A stretch of 64,000 bases of DNA, from contig PYSS01000046.1 in assembly GCA_003049465.1 (NCBI GenBank), positions 124,001-188,000 on the forward strand, in the 5' to 3' direction. The notes below the pieces were generated by a model. That model was not told where the DNA came from and did no database searches. It saw only the letters and a program-made list of their open reading frames with translations. This DNA comes from Magnaporthiopsis rhizophila. Its lineage: Eukaryota; Ascomycota; Sordariomycetes; Magnaporthales; Magnaporthaceae. Positions 10,894 to 21,977 of this stretch are shown piece after piece. Every line of letters begins with the position of its first letter. Position 1 is the stretch's first letter. The position numbers and the translations under genes were made by a program.

Positions 10894-11925
10894 TTAAACC
10901 GACTCGCCAAGCAACGCATGGCCAGTCCAGCCCATACGCAAAATCTGGATCTGCATGCTTGACAGGACCTTGGACTTGACGGCCGAGTCTTCAATGTCCT
11001 GGCCCACAAACGCCCCGTGAGTGCTTCTAAACTCGTGTCCCTTGAGTCTCTCCCACATGCGAGCGATCTCCTCTGCCGAGAGCGGAATCATGTTGGGGAT
11101 GCTCCACATGAATGCGAAGCTGTTCATCCCGGGCGGGCGCGAGCGAGGAGAACCCATCGCGTCGAACTCCCAGTTGCCTACGCCAGCCGGTGTCGTGATG
11201 AGGGTGTCGGCCACAAACAAGCGGCGGTAGCAGAGTCCGACAAGGCTCCCGGGAAAGTGGCCGCCGAGGCGGATGGCCTGGAATCCCGATTTTTGACCCG
11301 AGATGAGGATGTCGTGGGTCGCGGCCGCGGCGTCGTCCTTGCTACCGCTCTCGTCGCCATCAGCGCCAAGGAACACATGCGAAGACGATCTCATGGTGAT
11401 CCACTCCTTGTCCTCGCGGGCGAGATACACTGAGCACTTGAACACATTCGCCCAGTGCGCATGAGCGCTGTAGTAGTGCGGGTGGGAGATGACGATGGCT
11501 TTGAGGCCGCCCAGAGCGCGGATACGACCAATCGTATCAATGTCCAGGAAAGTGAGGCAGTCCCAGAGAATATTGCCTGCGACTGTGCGGACCAAGATTG
11601 CGCGCTGCCCGATGGCGAACTTGGGCTCGGTTACAATGCTGAGCAGCAGGGGACCTGTTGGATATATCCCCTTGGCACCGACTTCGGTGGTGGAATGGGA
11701 AAGCGAATGTGGATGGAAGACGTTGCGGTGACAGGCCTCCTCCAGGGCTTGCATTGTGGTGAAGCTCTGGCCCGAGGCAGGCGCGAACTGGCGCGGGTCG
11801 TCACATATCCGACAAGTCTTGAGCGAGTTGCGATCGGCAGTTGGGAACTGGGTTCCGCAGGCGGTGCAGATGAGCCACTTGTCGACCATATCGTCGACAT
11901 ACTCTGGGACCGTGGTGGGCGCCAT
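10894..11925 (-). CDS. Metallo-beta-lactamase-fold protein with N-terminal Cys motif
   Basis: Single exon, 343 aa from the ATG at 11925, chosen because MAPTT begins the family-like sequence and the upstream frame has no conserved look. Residues 20-41 carry two CxxC pairs (Cys20/23, Cys38/41), a small zinc-ribbon-like element. The hydrolase fold is indicated by GGLKAIVISHPHYY, with His148 and His150 followed by His155, and by a later GGHFPGS and DTL. The canonical HxHxDH is altered: the Asp position reads Tyr and spacing to the third His is longer. Catalytic metal binding may therefore be changed. Fungal MBL-fold proteins of this type are common and mostly uncharacterised. No substrate is proposed. 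Confidence 0.8.
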   Translation of the reverse strand: MAPTTVPEYVDDMVDKWLICTACGTQFPTADRNSLKTCRICDDPRQFAPASGQSFTTMQALEEACHRNVFHPHSLSHSTTEVGAKGIYPTGPLLLSIVTEPKFAIGQRAILVRTVAGNILWDCLTFLDIDTIGRIRALGGLKAIVISHPHYYSAHAHWANVFKCSVYLAREDKEWITMRSSSHVFLGADGDESGSKDDAAAATHDILISGQKSGFQAIRLGGHFPGSLVGLCYRRLFVADTLITTPAGVGNWEFDAMGSPRSRPPGMNSFAFMWSIPNMIPLSAEEIARMWERLKGHEFRSTHGAFVGQDIEDSAVKSKVLSSMQIQILRMGWTGHALLGESV

Positions 11926-12697
11926 GTTTTCGTGATTGTGTATACGGATTGGGTGTGTAGCGATAGACGAAAATGTGTGATGGAGAGCAGGTGACGCTGG
12001 AGTGCAACCCCGGCTGCCTGGGTCTATGTATGCCACCCTTGCTCAGGTTGATGATGATGGAAGGGACGATGGTGCACATTCCCAGATTCTAGACCGGATT
12101 GTTACCCAGCCAGGAGCCTCTAGCCTTTGGTTCTGAAATCGGCAGGCGCTAGTCTAGGCCCAACGGCCTATTCCGCTTGTCACTTGCAAGCCATCTGGCC
12201 GATGATAATCACTCATCTTAATAAAAAAGGTTTAGAACAAATTCGTTCAATTAAATCGGGAATGAATTTTCCCTATTAGTCAGGGGAGCCATCGATCTTT
12301 TTTACCACTTACACCCGGTGGACTGGTATCGATGATGTGCATACCCTAGATGTAAGCGATACGTTTGGATTCGAGAATTGTAATCAACAGCACAAGGCAT
12401 ACCCCCGCTGGCATAGTGAGCAGTCCCCTGTAACAGTTCAGGTGCCGCCCCGCCTTGGCCCCACCAAACGCAGCCTCGCTAGAGATTAAGCGGACCTGTT
12501 ATTGCGGTGGCACGGATTCTACCCCGCGTCACCCCAGCAGTGCTACATCATAGAACGCGTGTGAAAATCCGAGAGCTTCAATTTGGGCTCCAACGTTACC
12601 GAGAACGGGGAAAAATAACATCGGATCTCACGTTCCGCCACTGGATAAGAGCCCGGACCCTACGTACTCGCCGAAGAGCACACTTGGGCCAAGAAGA
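11926..12697. promoter_or_regulatory. Divergent intergenic region between MBL gene and importin gene
   Basis: The MBL gene (minus) and the importin gene (plus) start on either side, so this 772-bp stretch must carry both promoters. It includes an AT-richer patch at about 12215-12310 with short inverted repeats such as GGGAA...TTCCC. No RNA gene is seen. Confidence 0.5.
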
Positions 12698-15600
12698 ATG
12701 AGCTTCGCAATAGAGGCTCCCGGGGAGGCAACTCCTCTCAGCCTCCAGGAGCTGTGTACGAAGCTCGAGCTCGCGTCGTGCTCGACCGACCAAACCCAGA
12801 GGCTAGCTGCTGATCAACAGCTCAAGGCCTGGGAGACATATCCGGACTACTATCCTCACCTCCAGGCAAGTGAATCCGGCCGTTGTTTCTTACACGCTTC
12901 CCATCGTCCACAGCGATTTCCCGCTGACCTGAACGGCGTCCTGTTCTCGCTCTCCAGACCATATATCTCGAAAAATCTATCAACCGCCAGGCCCGCTTTC
13001 TTGCCATTATCCTCCTCAAAAATGGCATCGACAAATTCTGGCGCAACATCGCGGCCAAGTCTACCATCCGCCCCGAGCAAAAGAACATTATCCGGTCGAG
13101 ACTCCTCCAGGGCTGTGTAGAGGAGGATGACAAGAATCTCGCCGTACAGAGCTCGCTGGCCGCGGCCAAGGTCGTGAGAATAGACTACCCAGCCGAGTGG
13201 CCGTCCGCCTTCGCCGACATGGTTGGGTTCGTTCGCGCCTTCAAGACCGGCAGGCAAGCTCGGCTTGCCGCTACCCTGCGTGTCCTGCTACGAGCCGTCA
13301 AAGAACTCGCCACAGCTCGACTCCGCAAGTCACAGACCGCCCTGCGCGACACCACGCCTGAGCTGTTCCAGCTGCTGGGCGAAGTGTACTCTGAGCAAGT
13401 CGCCTACTGGCTCGAATTTCTAACACGTGGGCGTGGTGACGAAGACGCTGCCGACTACGCCATGGAGAACAGTTTGTTCTGCCTCCGCACGCTGAGGCCA
13501 CTCGTTAGAGTCGGCTATGACAGCCCGCACCGAGAGCAGCTCGTGATAGAGTTCTGGAGTATAACACAGAATCAGTTCGGCCAGTTCCTGGGTCTCGTCA
13601 GCCACGACTCGGCCGTTCCAGCGCCCTACCAGGAGATAGTAGGCAAGCACCTGGTTCAGTTCACCAAGCTGCACATTGAGGTGTGCGAATCACTCCCAAC
13701 CAGCTTTGCGCTCCTGCCCAACTCTATCCAGCTCGTTCACGCATACTGGGACCTCGTCGCCAAATTTGCCGAGGTCTTTGACAAATCCGGCGGCAAGCCT
13801 TCGGATGATGGCGGTGGTGGCGCCTCCAAGTCCAAGGTTGAGGGCCCGCTGCTTGAGAAGTTGACTCTCAAGGGGCTGCTTCTGTTGAGAGACTGCATCG
13901 CCATGGTCTTCAGACCACAGCAGACATTTAAATACAAGAGTGCCGAGTTCCTTAAAGAGCAGGAGCAGGCACAAGAGACGGTCAAGGCGCAGCTTCTCAC
14001 CGACCAGTTCGTCGCTCAGATCGTCGACGTGGTCATCACCAAGCTCTTTGTGTTTCGCAAGGCGGATCTAGAAGCTTGGGAGGAGGATCCCGAAGCATGG
14101 GAAGCGCAGGAACGCGACTCGGGCGATGCCTGGCAGTTCGAAGTGCGACCCTGCGCCGAGCGTGTCTTCCTCGACCTCCTGATTCACTACAAGCAGCTGC
14201 TCGGACCGCCCCTACTGAATTATTTCCAGACCTCCGCCCAGGCCGGCTCTGACATCGTGGCCAAGGAGGCCGTATACACAGCGATGGGCTGTGCTGCCCC
14301 GACGGTGTACGAGGTCTTCGACTTCGACTCATTCGTGACGTCTACACTAGTCCAGGACCTTCAGCTCCAAGGGGACCTGGCGAAGCTGCTCAGGCGACGC
14401 ATCGCCATTCTCCTGAGCCAATGGGTACCGATCAAGATGGCGGATGCGACGAGGCCAATAGTGTTCGAAATATATCGCCACCTAATGAACCCCCAAGATG
14501 AGAGGCATAATGATCTGGTAGTCAGAGTCACAGCGGCGCGGCAGTTGAAGAAGATTGCCGACGATTTCGAGTTCAAAGGGGAGATATTCCAGCCGTATGC
14601 CTTCGAGATCCTCACGCGGTTGGTCAGCCTCCTGACGGAGCTCACGCAGGACGACTCCAAGCTGGCCGTGCTCGACACCATCCGGGTACTGATCTCGCGC
14701 ATGGAGTCTTCGGCCAGACAGGTGGGCGATGCCTTGATGGAGACGCTACCGAAGCTCTGGGCCGAGGCGGGGCAGGAAAGCTACATGCTCAAGCAGTCGA
14801 TCCTCGCCATCTTGTCGACACTGGTGAACTCGGTAGGCGCCGATTCACAACGGTATCATCCCTTCATGGTGCCTCTGATCGCTCAAGCTATGGATCCGTC
14901 ATCAGAGATTCACAAATTTCTCGTTGACGAGGCCACCGAGGTGTGGAAAGCCACCATGACACAGTCCTCGCCGCCCGTATCTCCGGAACTGATGGCTCTC
15001 GAGCTCGTGGGGCTTCCTTTCATCTCATTCGACAGTCAGCTTTCACAGGAGCTTGTCCACATTGTGAAGTCGTACATCCTTCTCGCACCGGAAGGCATTC
15101 TCGGGGATCAATATCGGCGGCCGACGCTGACGGCGCTCAGAACAGCCATGGAGTCTAAAAATAGGGACCAGGTCCACCACGCCGCCAAGGCGCTGGATTA
15201 CATGCTCCGAGCGGCCCAGGAGCTCGGAGGCTCGGAGGGCTTGACGGTGCTGGTGAAGGAGATGCTCGACACCGGGCTCCTACAACAGGTGCTAGAGGGT
15301 CTGCACGAGGCGTGGGAGTGTCATCAAACAACTGGCCCGCAGCGCCGAACTCCCAAAGTAAACCCTGCCAAGGAGGTACACTACTTTTTGCTGCTGGCCC
15401 GTATTACTCTTGGCGAGCCGCAGGCGCTGGTCCACCTGATGTCAGCCGCGGGCGACGTCGCGTCAGTCTGGGCCTGGCTCAGCTCAGAGTGGTTCGGGGC
15501 GTTCGACATGATGGCCGACGCGGAACGGCAGAAGCTCTCGTGCCTGGCGCTGACGCGACTCTGCGAGCTGGCGGCGGCAGGGTCAGGCGCTCCGCCGGGC

Positions 15601-15954
15601 CTGCTGGAGCTCGTCCTGTCTAAGCTGCAAGACTACTTCTACATGTGGACGACCGTGGTGACCGACGTCCAGGGAGGGGATGCGTTGGCTGCCGACACGC
15701 TCGTCTGGGAGGGCTCGCCCGAGTCCAACGCGAGCGAGTTTGACACGCCGCAAGACGTGCGCGAGAGGGCCTTCGCGTGGAGGGACCCGATCCGCAAGGA
15801 GCACACCTTCAACTTCATCAAGCCGAGACTGCAGGCGCTCGTCCAGGCGACCGGCGGGGAGGCCGCGTTCGAATCGCAATGGGCCGTCAACGTCGATCGG
15901 GATGTTCTTGCTGGCTTTCAGAGCTTGTCGGCGCCGGGCGGGGGTCTGATCTGA
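12698..15954 (+). CDS. kap120: Importin-beta family karyopherin (Kap120/importin-11-like)
   Basis: Nuclear transport receptor. Yeast Kap120 imports Rpf1 and also acts in 60S ribosomal subunit export. Two exons, 12698-12865 and 12958-15954, encode 1054 aa, close to yeast Kap120. The intron is GC-AG: CAG|GCAAGT at the donor, CTGAC branch-like sequence and ctctccag at the acceptor. The nearby GT at 12871 would put exon 2 out of frame, so the GC donor is needed. The importin N-terminal segment spans the junction: ADQQLKAWETYPDYYPHLQ in exon 1, then YLEKSINRQARFLAIILLKN and GIDKFWRN. The rest is long helical repeat sequence (HEAT-like) without other domains. Kap120 fits better than other importins because of the GIDKFWRN block and total length. 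Confidence 0.9.
12866..12957 (+). other. GC-AG intron of the importin gene
   Basis: A 92-bp intron begins GCAAGT right after CAG and ends CTCCAG. Its donor otherwise matches the strong consensus AG|G(C)AAGT, as expected for a GC intron. Phase 0 splicing joins Gln56 to Thr57 of a continuous importin-N sequence. Confidence 0.85.
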
Positions 15955-16351
15955 GGACAGTGTTGCCGGAGGGAAAGGAGGGGATTAAAAAGTGGCGGAG
16001 GCGGCATAGCAATATCATAGGCGATATTTCTTTGTTGTGTTCATTTGCGGTAATCGCGTGAGGATGTCTGGAAACCTGGGATTTAGTTCACCTGTTTCCT
16101 GCCGCATCAGATTGCGCCGGCCGCGCTGTATTTTGGAGCGATTCTGACTTGTTTCCTTCTTTCTCATACCCAATCCTTGGTCTTGCATGTGCTGGCAGTG
16201 TTTTGGATGAACAGCCTGCCTTGCTGAAAAAAAAATTTAAAAAAGAAATTTGATGATAGTTATAGCCATGCATTTCTTGATACCCTGTCATGATTGTTTT
16301 ATTCTCAACAAGGCGGGTAGTGTTTTATATATACAACAAAGGCTCAGCATC
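15955..16351. other. Convergent 3' region, importin and oxidoreductase genes
   Basis: A tail-to-tail spacer of 397 bp containing both 3' UTRs. An A-rich run at about 16226-16245 is the only low-complexity stretch. No gene is seen. Confidence 0.5.
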
Positions 16352-17728
16352 CTAAAGCTTTGCCTCATCGCCCTGGGGGACGGCGATGATGACCTTCCCC
16401 CACGTCTCCCTTCCCCCGAGAGCTTGGAGGGCCGCGGGGACGGCCTCGAGTCCGACGAACTCCTTGTCGGTGAACTCGGTGCCTCTGAACTTCCCCTGGC
16501 GGATGAGGTCGCGGATGCCGTCCCAGACCTCGGTGATGGCCTCGGGCTCGTTGATGGTGTAGGCGCCCCAGTGGATGCCGACGATGGAGATGTTCTTGAG
16601 CAGGACCTTGTTCAGCGCCAGCTTCTCGATGGTGCCGGCGGCGAAGCCCACGACGAGGATGCGGCCGTTCCAGGCGACACACTTTGTGCTCTTGTCCACC
16701 ATGCCCACGGGGTCGTAGATGATGTCGACGCCGCGGCCCTTGGGGGTCAACCTGTTTTGGGATGATGCACGCGTTAGACTTTTCTTCTTTGTTCTTCTCG
16801 TATACAAAACAACGTCGGGGGGACTACTGGTGCTGGGTACTGCTCACTTCTTGACCTTGGCCGGCCAATCGGGGTCGTTGTAGTCGACCACGTGGTCGGC
16901 GCCAAAGGCCATCGCGACCTCGAGCTTGCGCGCGGTGCCGGCGGTGGCGATGACGACGGCGCCCTTGGCCTTGGCGACCTGGACGGCGGCCAGGCCGACG
17001 CCGCCGGCGGCCGCGTGCACGAGCACGTGGTCGCCCGGCTTGACGCCCGCGCGGAGCACGAGGGCGCCGTAGCTGGTCGGGGCCGTCACGAAGAGGCCGG
17101 CGGCGTCGCGGAAGGACCAGTCCTCGGGCACCGCCAGCAGCGACGCCTCGGGCGCGCACACCTTGGTCGCGTAGGCGCCCTGGCTGGCGCCGAAGACGCG
17201 CGAGCCGACGGAGAACCTGGGCGGCCGGCCGTCGACCGCCGAAGGGGCGGCGAGGACGACGCCGGCGAACTCGGAGCCGGAGATCCAAGGGAATGCTGAA
17301 ATTTTAGAATCGGGATTAGCGTCAATCGACAGCCCGTCCTGCCTGGGAAAGAAGGGTTGCCTGGGACCTACGGGGTTGAGTCTGGTATTTCCCCTGGATC
17401 TGCAGAATATCAAAGAAGTTTGCCGCGGCCGCCTGCAGATAAGGTCAAGTGTGTGAGCGCGGTTACCGGACGTGACTGGGAAATGCGTCTAAGGCCGACT
17501 CACATGTACTTCTATCAAGTATTGACCCGGCCCAGGAACGGGGTCTGGAAGGTCAACCACCTTGAGCTCTTGCGGCCCCTGAAGATGCGTCGTCGTCTCG
17601 TCAGTTCCCAATGCCGAGGCGCCCTTGAACGACTGCACGCGCCATTCCAGACGCGGCTATGTAAGGCTTTGGCGCGTAGCAGGGTCATTCATTACCTTGA
17701 CATATTCCTTCAGCTGAATTCCTCGCAT
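16352..17728 (-). CDS. NADPH:quinone oxidoreductase-like MDR protein
   Basis: Zinc-independent member of the medium-chain dehydrogenase/reductase family, reducing quinones or enones with NAD(P)H. Five exons on the minus strand: 17728-17696, 17578-17504, 17432-17372, 17295-16848 and 16751-16352, giving 338 aa, the usual family length. The start was placed at 17728 because exon 1 encodes MRGIQLKEYVK, and splicing to GPQELKVVDLPDP restores the normal quinone-reductase N-terminus; the frame just upstream of exon 2 is closed by a TAG. Visible motifs are GSEFAGVV, the nucleotide-binding AAAGGVGLAAVQVAKA, and the family-like DIIYDPVG. It lacks the Cys/His zinc ligands of alcohol dehydrogenases. Function in this organism is not indicated by the neighbours. 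Confidence 0.92.
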
Positions 17729-18848
17729 GTTGGCTATGGGAATATTATGGAGATGGGCTTATTTAGCAATTTTTTTTTTCTGTGCTCAAACACGCTCGCT
17801 CGAAAATGTATGTCCTGTTTGTTGTCTCTGTTGCAAGCTGGCCCAGCTCTCTCGCTCAAGATCTTATACCCTATGTGCTCGAGCCTACATAAGCAACCTC
17901 GGCTTTCCCCGCAGGCGTGTGGCCCCTGGACCTGCAGGGGTGGCAGCCAGCGGAGAACCGGGGCACGACTGATGGCACCGGCCATCCATGTCTTGCGCTC
18001 CTAAGGCGCGACGGTCTTGTGTCTGTGGCCGGAGGTTTGACAGGTGCGGCCATGGCATGACTCCTTGGCGGGGAAGAGAAACCTGTAGAACAGCGTCTAT
18101 TATTTTCACTGGTAAACCATTGTAAACCCAGCAAGGGTACGGGCTTCCTTCTACCCAGGTATTTAATCAATTGCATAAGAAAATGATATGCTGTTTTGAG
18201 AAAATTTTTCATTGTTGGAAGGTGTACCAGGTACATCCCAAGTAGGAAGGCCCCACTGTAAAATAAATTTTCACATCCAGAAGAAGTGTCTTTCACATTC
18301 GCCCCTCTTCTTTGCACAAGTTGCAGCTGTCTGGTGAATCTCCTGCCAAAAGAGGTAAGGCGCGTCGAGATAAAGTAAACCTCTCGCGCCAGCCAGGCCG
18401 GACCGATCGGTCCAGCCGATTGTCCAGGCCCTGGATCTGCCGCCCAATTTTTGAATTTTCTCCCTTGTTCCTGCCTCTGTGCTGCGAGTGACGGGACGTC
18501 ATTTCCCAACAGGCCCACAGCTGCCGCCTTCCCCCACTTCCTGCTGGGCGAGCTGACAGCGCATGCGTCGTCCAACCGCCGCCGCCGCCTCCGCACGTCT
18601 CTATCAAGTTCCACGCACCAACAATCAAAGGCCATCCATTCTACAACATTGCTCTCCGTATCGATTTTCCCGCGCTCGCTTCCGCAAACCTGCATCCGGC
18701 GGCTGCTCGCGATTGCCATCGGACAGCCCATCGCCTCCCACCGTCTCGCTCAAAGCAGGCGGCGTCTTGACTTCGCCCCATCGCCAACCAGCAGCACCAG
18801 GCAGCGAAACCCAGACAGCAGGCTGAATCGCACACACCCCCGCCAGCC
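17729..18848. promoter_or_regulatory. Divergent intergenic region, oxidoreductase and dsk2
   Basis: This 1120-bp stretch separates two divergent starts and must contain both promoters. The part nearest dsk2 (about 18440-18848) is C/T-rich and probably its 5' UTR. Open frames here are antisense pairs without family similarity. Confidence 0.5.
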
Positions 18849-20218
18849 ATGGCCGACGCACCCGAGGAGACGGGCGATGCCCAACTCAGCTTCAAGGTCA
18901 AGACCTCAGGTGATGGCAGTCACAACATCACCATGTCCGAGTCCGCCACCGTCCTCGACCTCAAGAACAAGCTGGCCGCCGAAGAGTTCGAGGATATCCC
19001 CGCCGACCGCCAACGTCTTATCTACTCGGGCCGTGTCATGAAGAACGACGACGCTCTCAGCGTCTACAAGATCAAGACCGGCAACACCATACACCTGGTC
19101 AAGAGCGCCGCCAGCAACCCCTCCAGGCCTGCCCAGACGTCCGCCGCCGCCGCCGTACCCGCTGTGCCCACCAACATGGCCGCTGGCACTTCTGCGAGCA
19201 ACCCCCTGGCTGGCCTGACCGGCGCCAGGTTCGCCGGCCACGTGCCTCTTCCCAGCGCCGACCTCTTTGGTCCGGACGGCGGCGTAGGTGCACACCCGAT
19301 TGTTGAAGCATGCGCGCGGCGCGCCTTTCAAAAACCCCTCACTCTCAACACCAAAAGGCTTGCTAACTCTGACTATTTCTGACGTCCCGCTAGATGAACC
19401 CTCCAAGCGAGGAGCAGATGGCCGAGATGCTCTCCAACCCCGCCATACAACAGAGCATGAACGAGGCCCTGCAGAACCCGGATTTTGTCAACTTCATGAT
19501 CCAGTCGAACCCTATGCTGCGTAACCTGCCCAACGCCCGCGAAATCGTCCAGTCCCCTCAGTTCCGCCACATGATGACCGATGCCGAGTCGCTCCGCATG
19601 GCTTCCCGGATGCGTAGGATGTTTGGTGGCTCTGGCGGTGCCGGTGCCAGCGCCTTTCCCGCTCCAGGTGCCACAAGCACCACCCCTGAGGGGGCCCCGG
19701 CATCGACGGGGACTGAGGGCGGCGCTAGCGCGGGTGCCAACGCCGGTGCACAGGGCGTCCCGCCAATGCCGTTCGGGTTTCCGGGTATGTTCGGCATGCC
19801 ACAGGGCGGCGACGGGGCTGCCAACCCTTTCGCTGCCCTCTTCGCTCCCCCGGCAGGCCAGCAGGCGCCACGCGCAGGTGCTGGCCAAGGCGGCAACAAT
19901 CCCGCCTCTGGTGGAGCGGCTGCCGGCCAGACGCCCGGTGGCGATCTCGCAGGCCTCTTCCCTCCCTTCGCCGGAGAAGGCAATCCGTTCGCGTCGCCGG
20001 AATTCCAACAGTTCATGCAAGCGATGCAGGCGGGTGGCGGCGGTTTCGGAGCGGCGCCCGCGGCTCCCCCGGATAACCGGCCGCCCGAGGAGCGGTACGC
20101 AGAGCAGCTACGGCAGCTTAACGACATGGGATTCTTCGACTTCGACAGGAATGTGGCGGCGCTGCGGAGGAGCGGCGGCAGCGTGCAGGGCGCCATCGAG
20201 CACCTTCTGAGCGGCTGA
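18849..20218 (+). CDS. dsk2: Ubiquilin, Dsk2 family UBL-UBA shuttle protein
   Basis: Delivers ubiquitinated proteins to the proteasome. Two exons, 18849-19283 and 19394-20218, give 419 aa. The UBL domain covers about residues 12-85 and contains KTSGDGSHNITM, LVKSAAS and the core VLDLKNKL. The central STI1/ubiquilin region starts right after the intron with NPPSEEQMAEMLSNP and continues through NPDFVNFMIQSNPMLRNL. A Gly/Ala/Pro-rich linker follows. The last 45 residues are the UBA domain (PPEERYAEQLRQLNDMGF ... GAIEHLLSG). The 110-bp intron falls between the UBL linker and the STI1 region in phase 0; its donor is GTAGGT and its acceptor CGCTAG. Domain order and length match Dsk2. Confidence 0.97.
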
Positions 20219-20921
20219 CGAAGCGTGGCGGCAGTCCCAGTCGATCCAAGATTCCGCCGGTTTCTGCAACACCACTCTTCTCCTAAAGCACACGATATGC
20301 CGGCCTTGAAGGCCTATCAAACAAAGCAGGCTTCCTCCCTCTTTCGTGAGAGAAGGATACTGAGAGAATTCCGCAAACTTCAAACCTACGTTGCATCGGC
20401 GGCTCTGGAATACATCCCCATGTTACCTACCCTACGTTGCTAATAGTGTGGAGAGGTTGAAGTAGGATAGGCTCTACCAAGGTGGAACGAATGAAATGAT
20501 TATGACCGACACATGTGGATTTGGACCAATCGGTCTCTTGGCCGGTGCACCTGCAGAGCCCTCTTTGTCCGAGGACGAGTCTAATCGAATGCCATTGACC
20601 ATGATGCGTGGACGGAAGTGACAAGACAAAGACATAGTTAATGGATATTCTTACCTGTACCTTCACAAAGGTTGGACAGCCGACAATGGCGTATGCTGGC
20701 TCTCACTCTGCTATTGTTATATCACGATCCCACGGTGATCTCAGGTCGACAGATTCCCTCAGATCTAGTATATAAGCAACGTCTCGCTACACTGGGAATC
20801 CGACATGAACTTCCCTTCTCAAAACAACTCACGGCCATAGAGCGGGATTCCACTAGCCCAACTCTTACCCACGCGTATAACACGACATCTATAGCAGTTA
20901 CTCGCAGCTGTGACTATTAAC
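20219..20921. other. Intergenic region with TATA box before the 186-aa gene
   Basis: This 703-bp region carries the dsk2 3' end and the promoter of the next gene. A clear TATATAAG lies at 20769-20776, about 153 bp upstream of the next ATG. No other gene is evident. Confidence 0.5.
20769..20776 (+). promoter_or_regulatory. TATA box candidate
   Basis: TATATAAG, 153 bp upstream of the ATG at 20922. It supports the 186-aa frame being a transcribed gene. Confidence 0.5.
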
Positions 20922-21482
20922 ATGGTCGCTCAAAAGGTGCAGGACATCGCGTCCCGCGAGATTGCGCAGTGCGAGCTGAAGCTGTCGCGCCTCGAGCGCG
21001 GGATGGCGGACAAGGCGTATGCATACCGCGAGAACTATCAACGTTTCTTGGTCAACCCTGCTGAACACAATGACGAGATGCGAGAGTCGGACGAGGCCTT
21101 GCGCGCGGCCATTCGCGACATTCTAGAGCTCGGCCAGCGCCAGGAGGCGTGGCGGATCGTCAGGGATCACTGTGCCGACTTTGACATGCAGCGCGGCGGA
21201 CTCCAAATGCATCCGGACGACCTAGTCCGGGCCCTGGCGAAACAGGCGTACGAGAACGCCACGGCACAGCTCGATCCCCAGTCCGGGGATGCCCGGAGCA
21301 GCCAGCCGGCTGCGGAGCAGCAGCCGCAGGGCGAGGTGTCTGCGTGCGGATCCAAGGAGATCCGGGGGATCGTCAAGAAGGCTTTGGGCGACAACGGCGA
21401 CCTGCTGACTCCCGGTGACGAGGACGACGTGCTCAAGGCTCGCCAGCAGCTTTGCTGCGAGCTCTGCCGGGCCGACTACTAA
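20922..21482 (+). CDS. Hypothetical protein, 186 aa
   Basis: I do not recognise a family. The single open frame runs from the ATG at 20922 (context TTAACATGG) to TAA at 21482. It is charged and predicted helical: MVAQKVQDIASREIAQ is followed by a K/R/E-rich stretch (CELKLSRLERGMADKAYAY), then EALRAAIRDILELGQRQEA and a QA/Q-rich linker at about 112-135. The C-terminus has Cys residues (QQLCCELCRADY) that could bind metal or form disulfides. There is no signal peptide and no membrane segment. A TATA box upstream and convergent placement with the dioxygenase gene support a real gene. Codon use looks coding (G/C at third positions). Lineage-specific origin is possible. Confidence 0.6.
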   Translation: MVAQKVQDIASREIAQCELKLSRLERGMADKAYAYRENYQRFLVNPAEHNDEMRESDEALRAAIRDILELGQRQEAWRIVRDHCADFDMQRGGLQMHPDDLVRALAKQAYENATAQLDPQSGDARSSQPAAEQQPQGEVSACGSKEIRGIVKKALGDNGDLLTPGDEDDVLKARQQLCCELCRADY

Positions 21483-21977
21483 CTGGTGGGGTTGGTTTTT
21501 TAGACAAAACACCCCTGTGGACGACTGTTCTCCACTACTCATGATGAGTGTTCTCTTGAAGGTAAGAAGGACTACTCTTCGACGTGACCGACCCTGTATC
21601 AGAGCTTGGGAGGTAGGTAAGTAAATAGACAATCCATGAGAGATGTCGGAACAAGTTAAGGAATAATAATGTATGTGATGGTTGGAATCAAGCGTTGGTG
21701 GCTTGTGCCGACTTGGGACCACGACGAACTAAAAAAAAACAGTTGACGTATTCGAGTACCGAGAAAATACCCTTCCTTGTTCATGACTTCAGCGCATTAA
21801 TCATCGCGTGAAAAACGGCCCGCCGCAGCTTTGATTGAGACTCCCAGTTTGTCTTGTTATATACATAGTTCATTCCTTGCCCCCGGATTTCAATCCGGGT
21901 TTTCCGTCTGATTCGATCCCACGCGAGATGGCAAGAAAGAAGATATGAGGAGCAAAGACAAATCTACGAACGCGAGC
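21483..21977. other. Convergent 3' region with short perfect inverted repeat
   Basis: A tail-to-tail spacer of 495 bp. It contains the inverted repeat at 21882-21899, listed separately, and an A-run at about 21731. Nothing else is seen. Confidence 0.5.
21882..21899. repeat. Perfect 8-bp inverted repeat, 2-nt loop
   Basis: CCCGGATT-TC-AATCCGGG. It lies about 80 bp downstream of the dioxygenase stop, in the convergent spacer. It may act at the transcript 3' end or be chance. Confidence 0.7.

Noticed and set aside
16250..17299. Plus-strand frames opposite the quinone oxidoreductase
   Set aside because: Antisense shadows of a gene with clear MDR motifs and five consistent exons.
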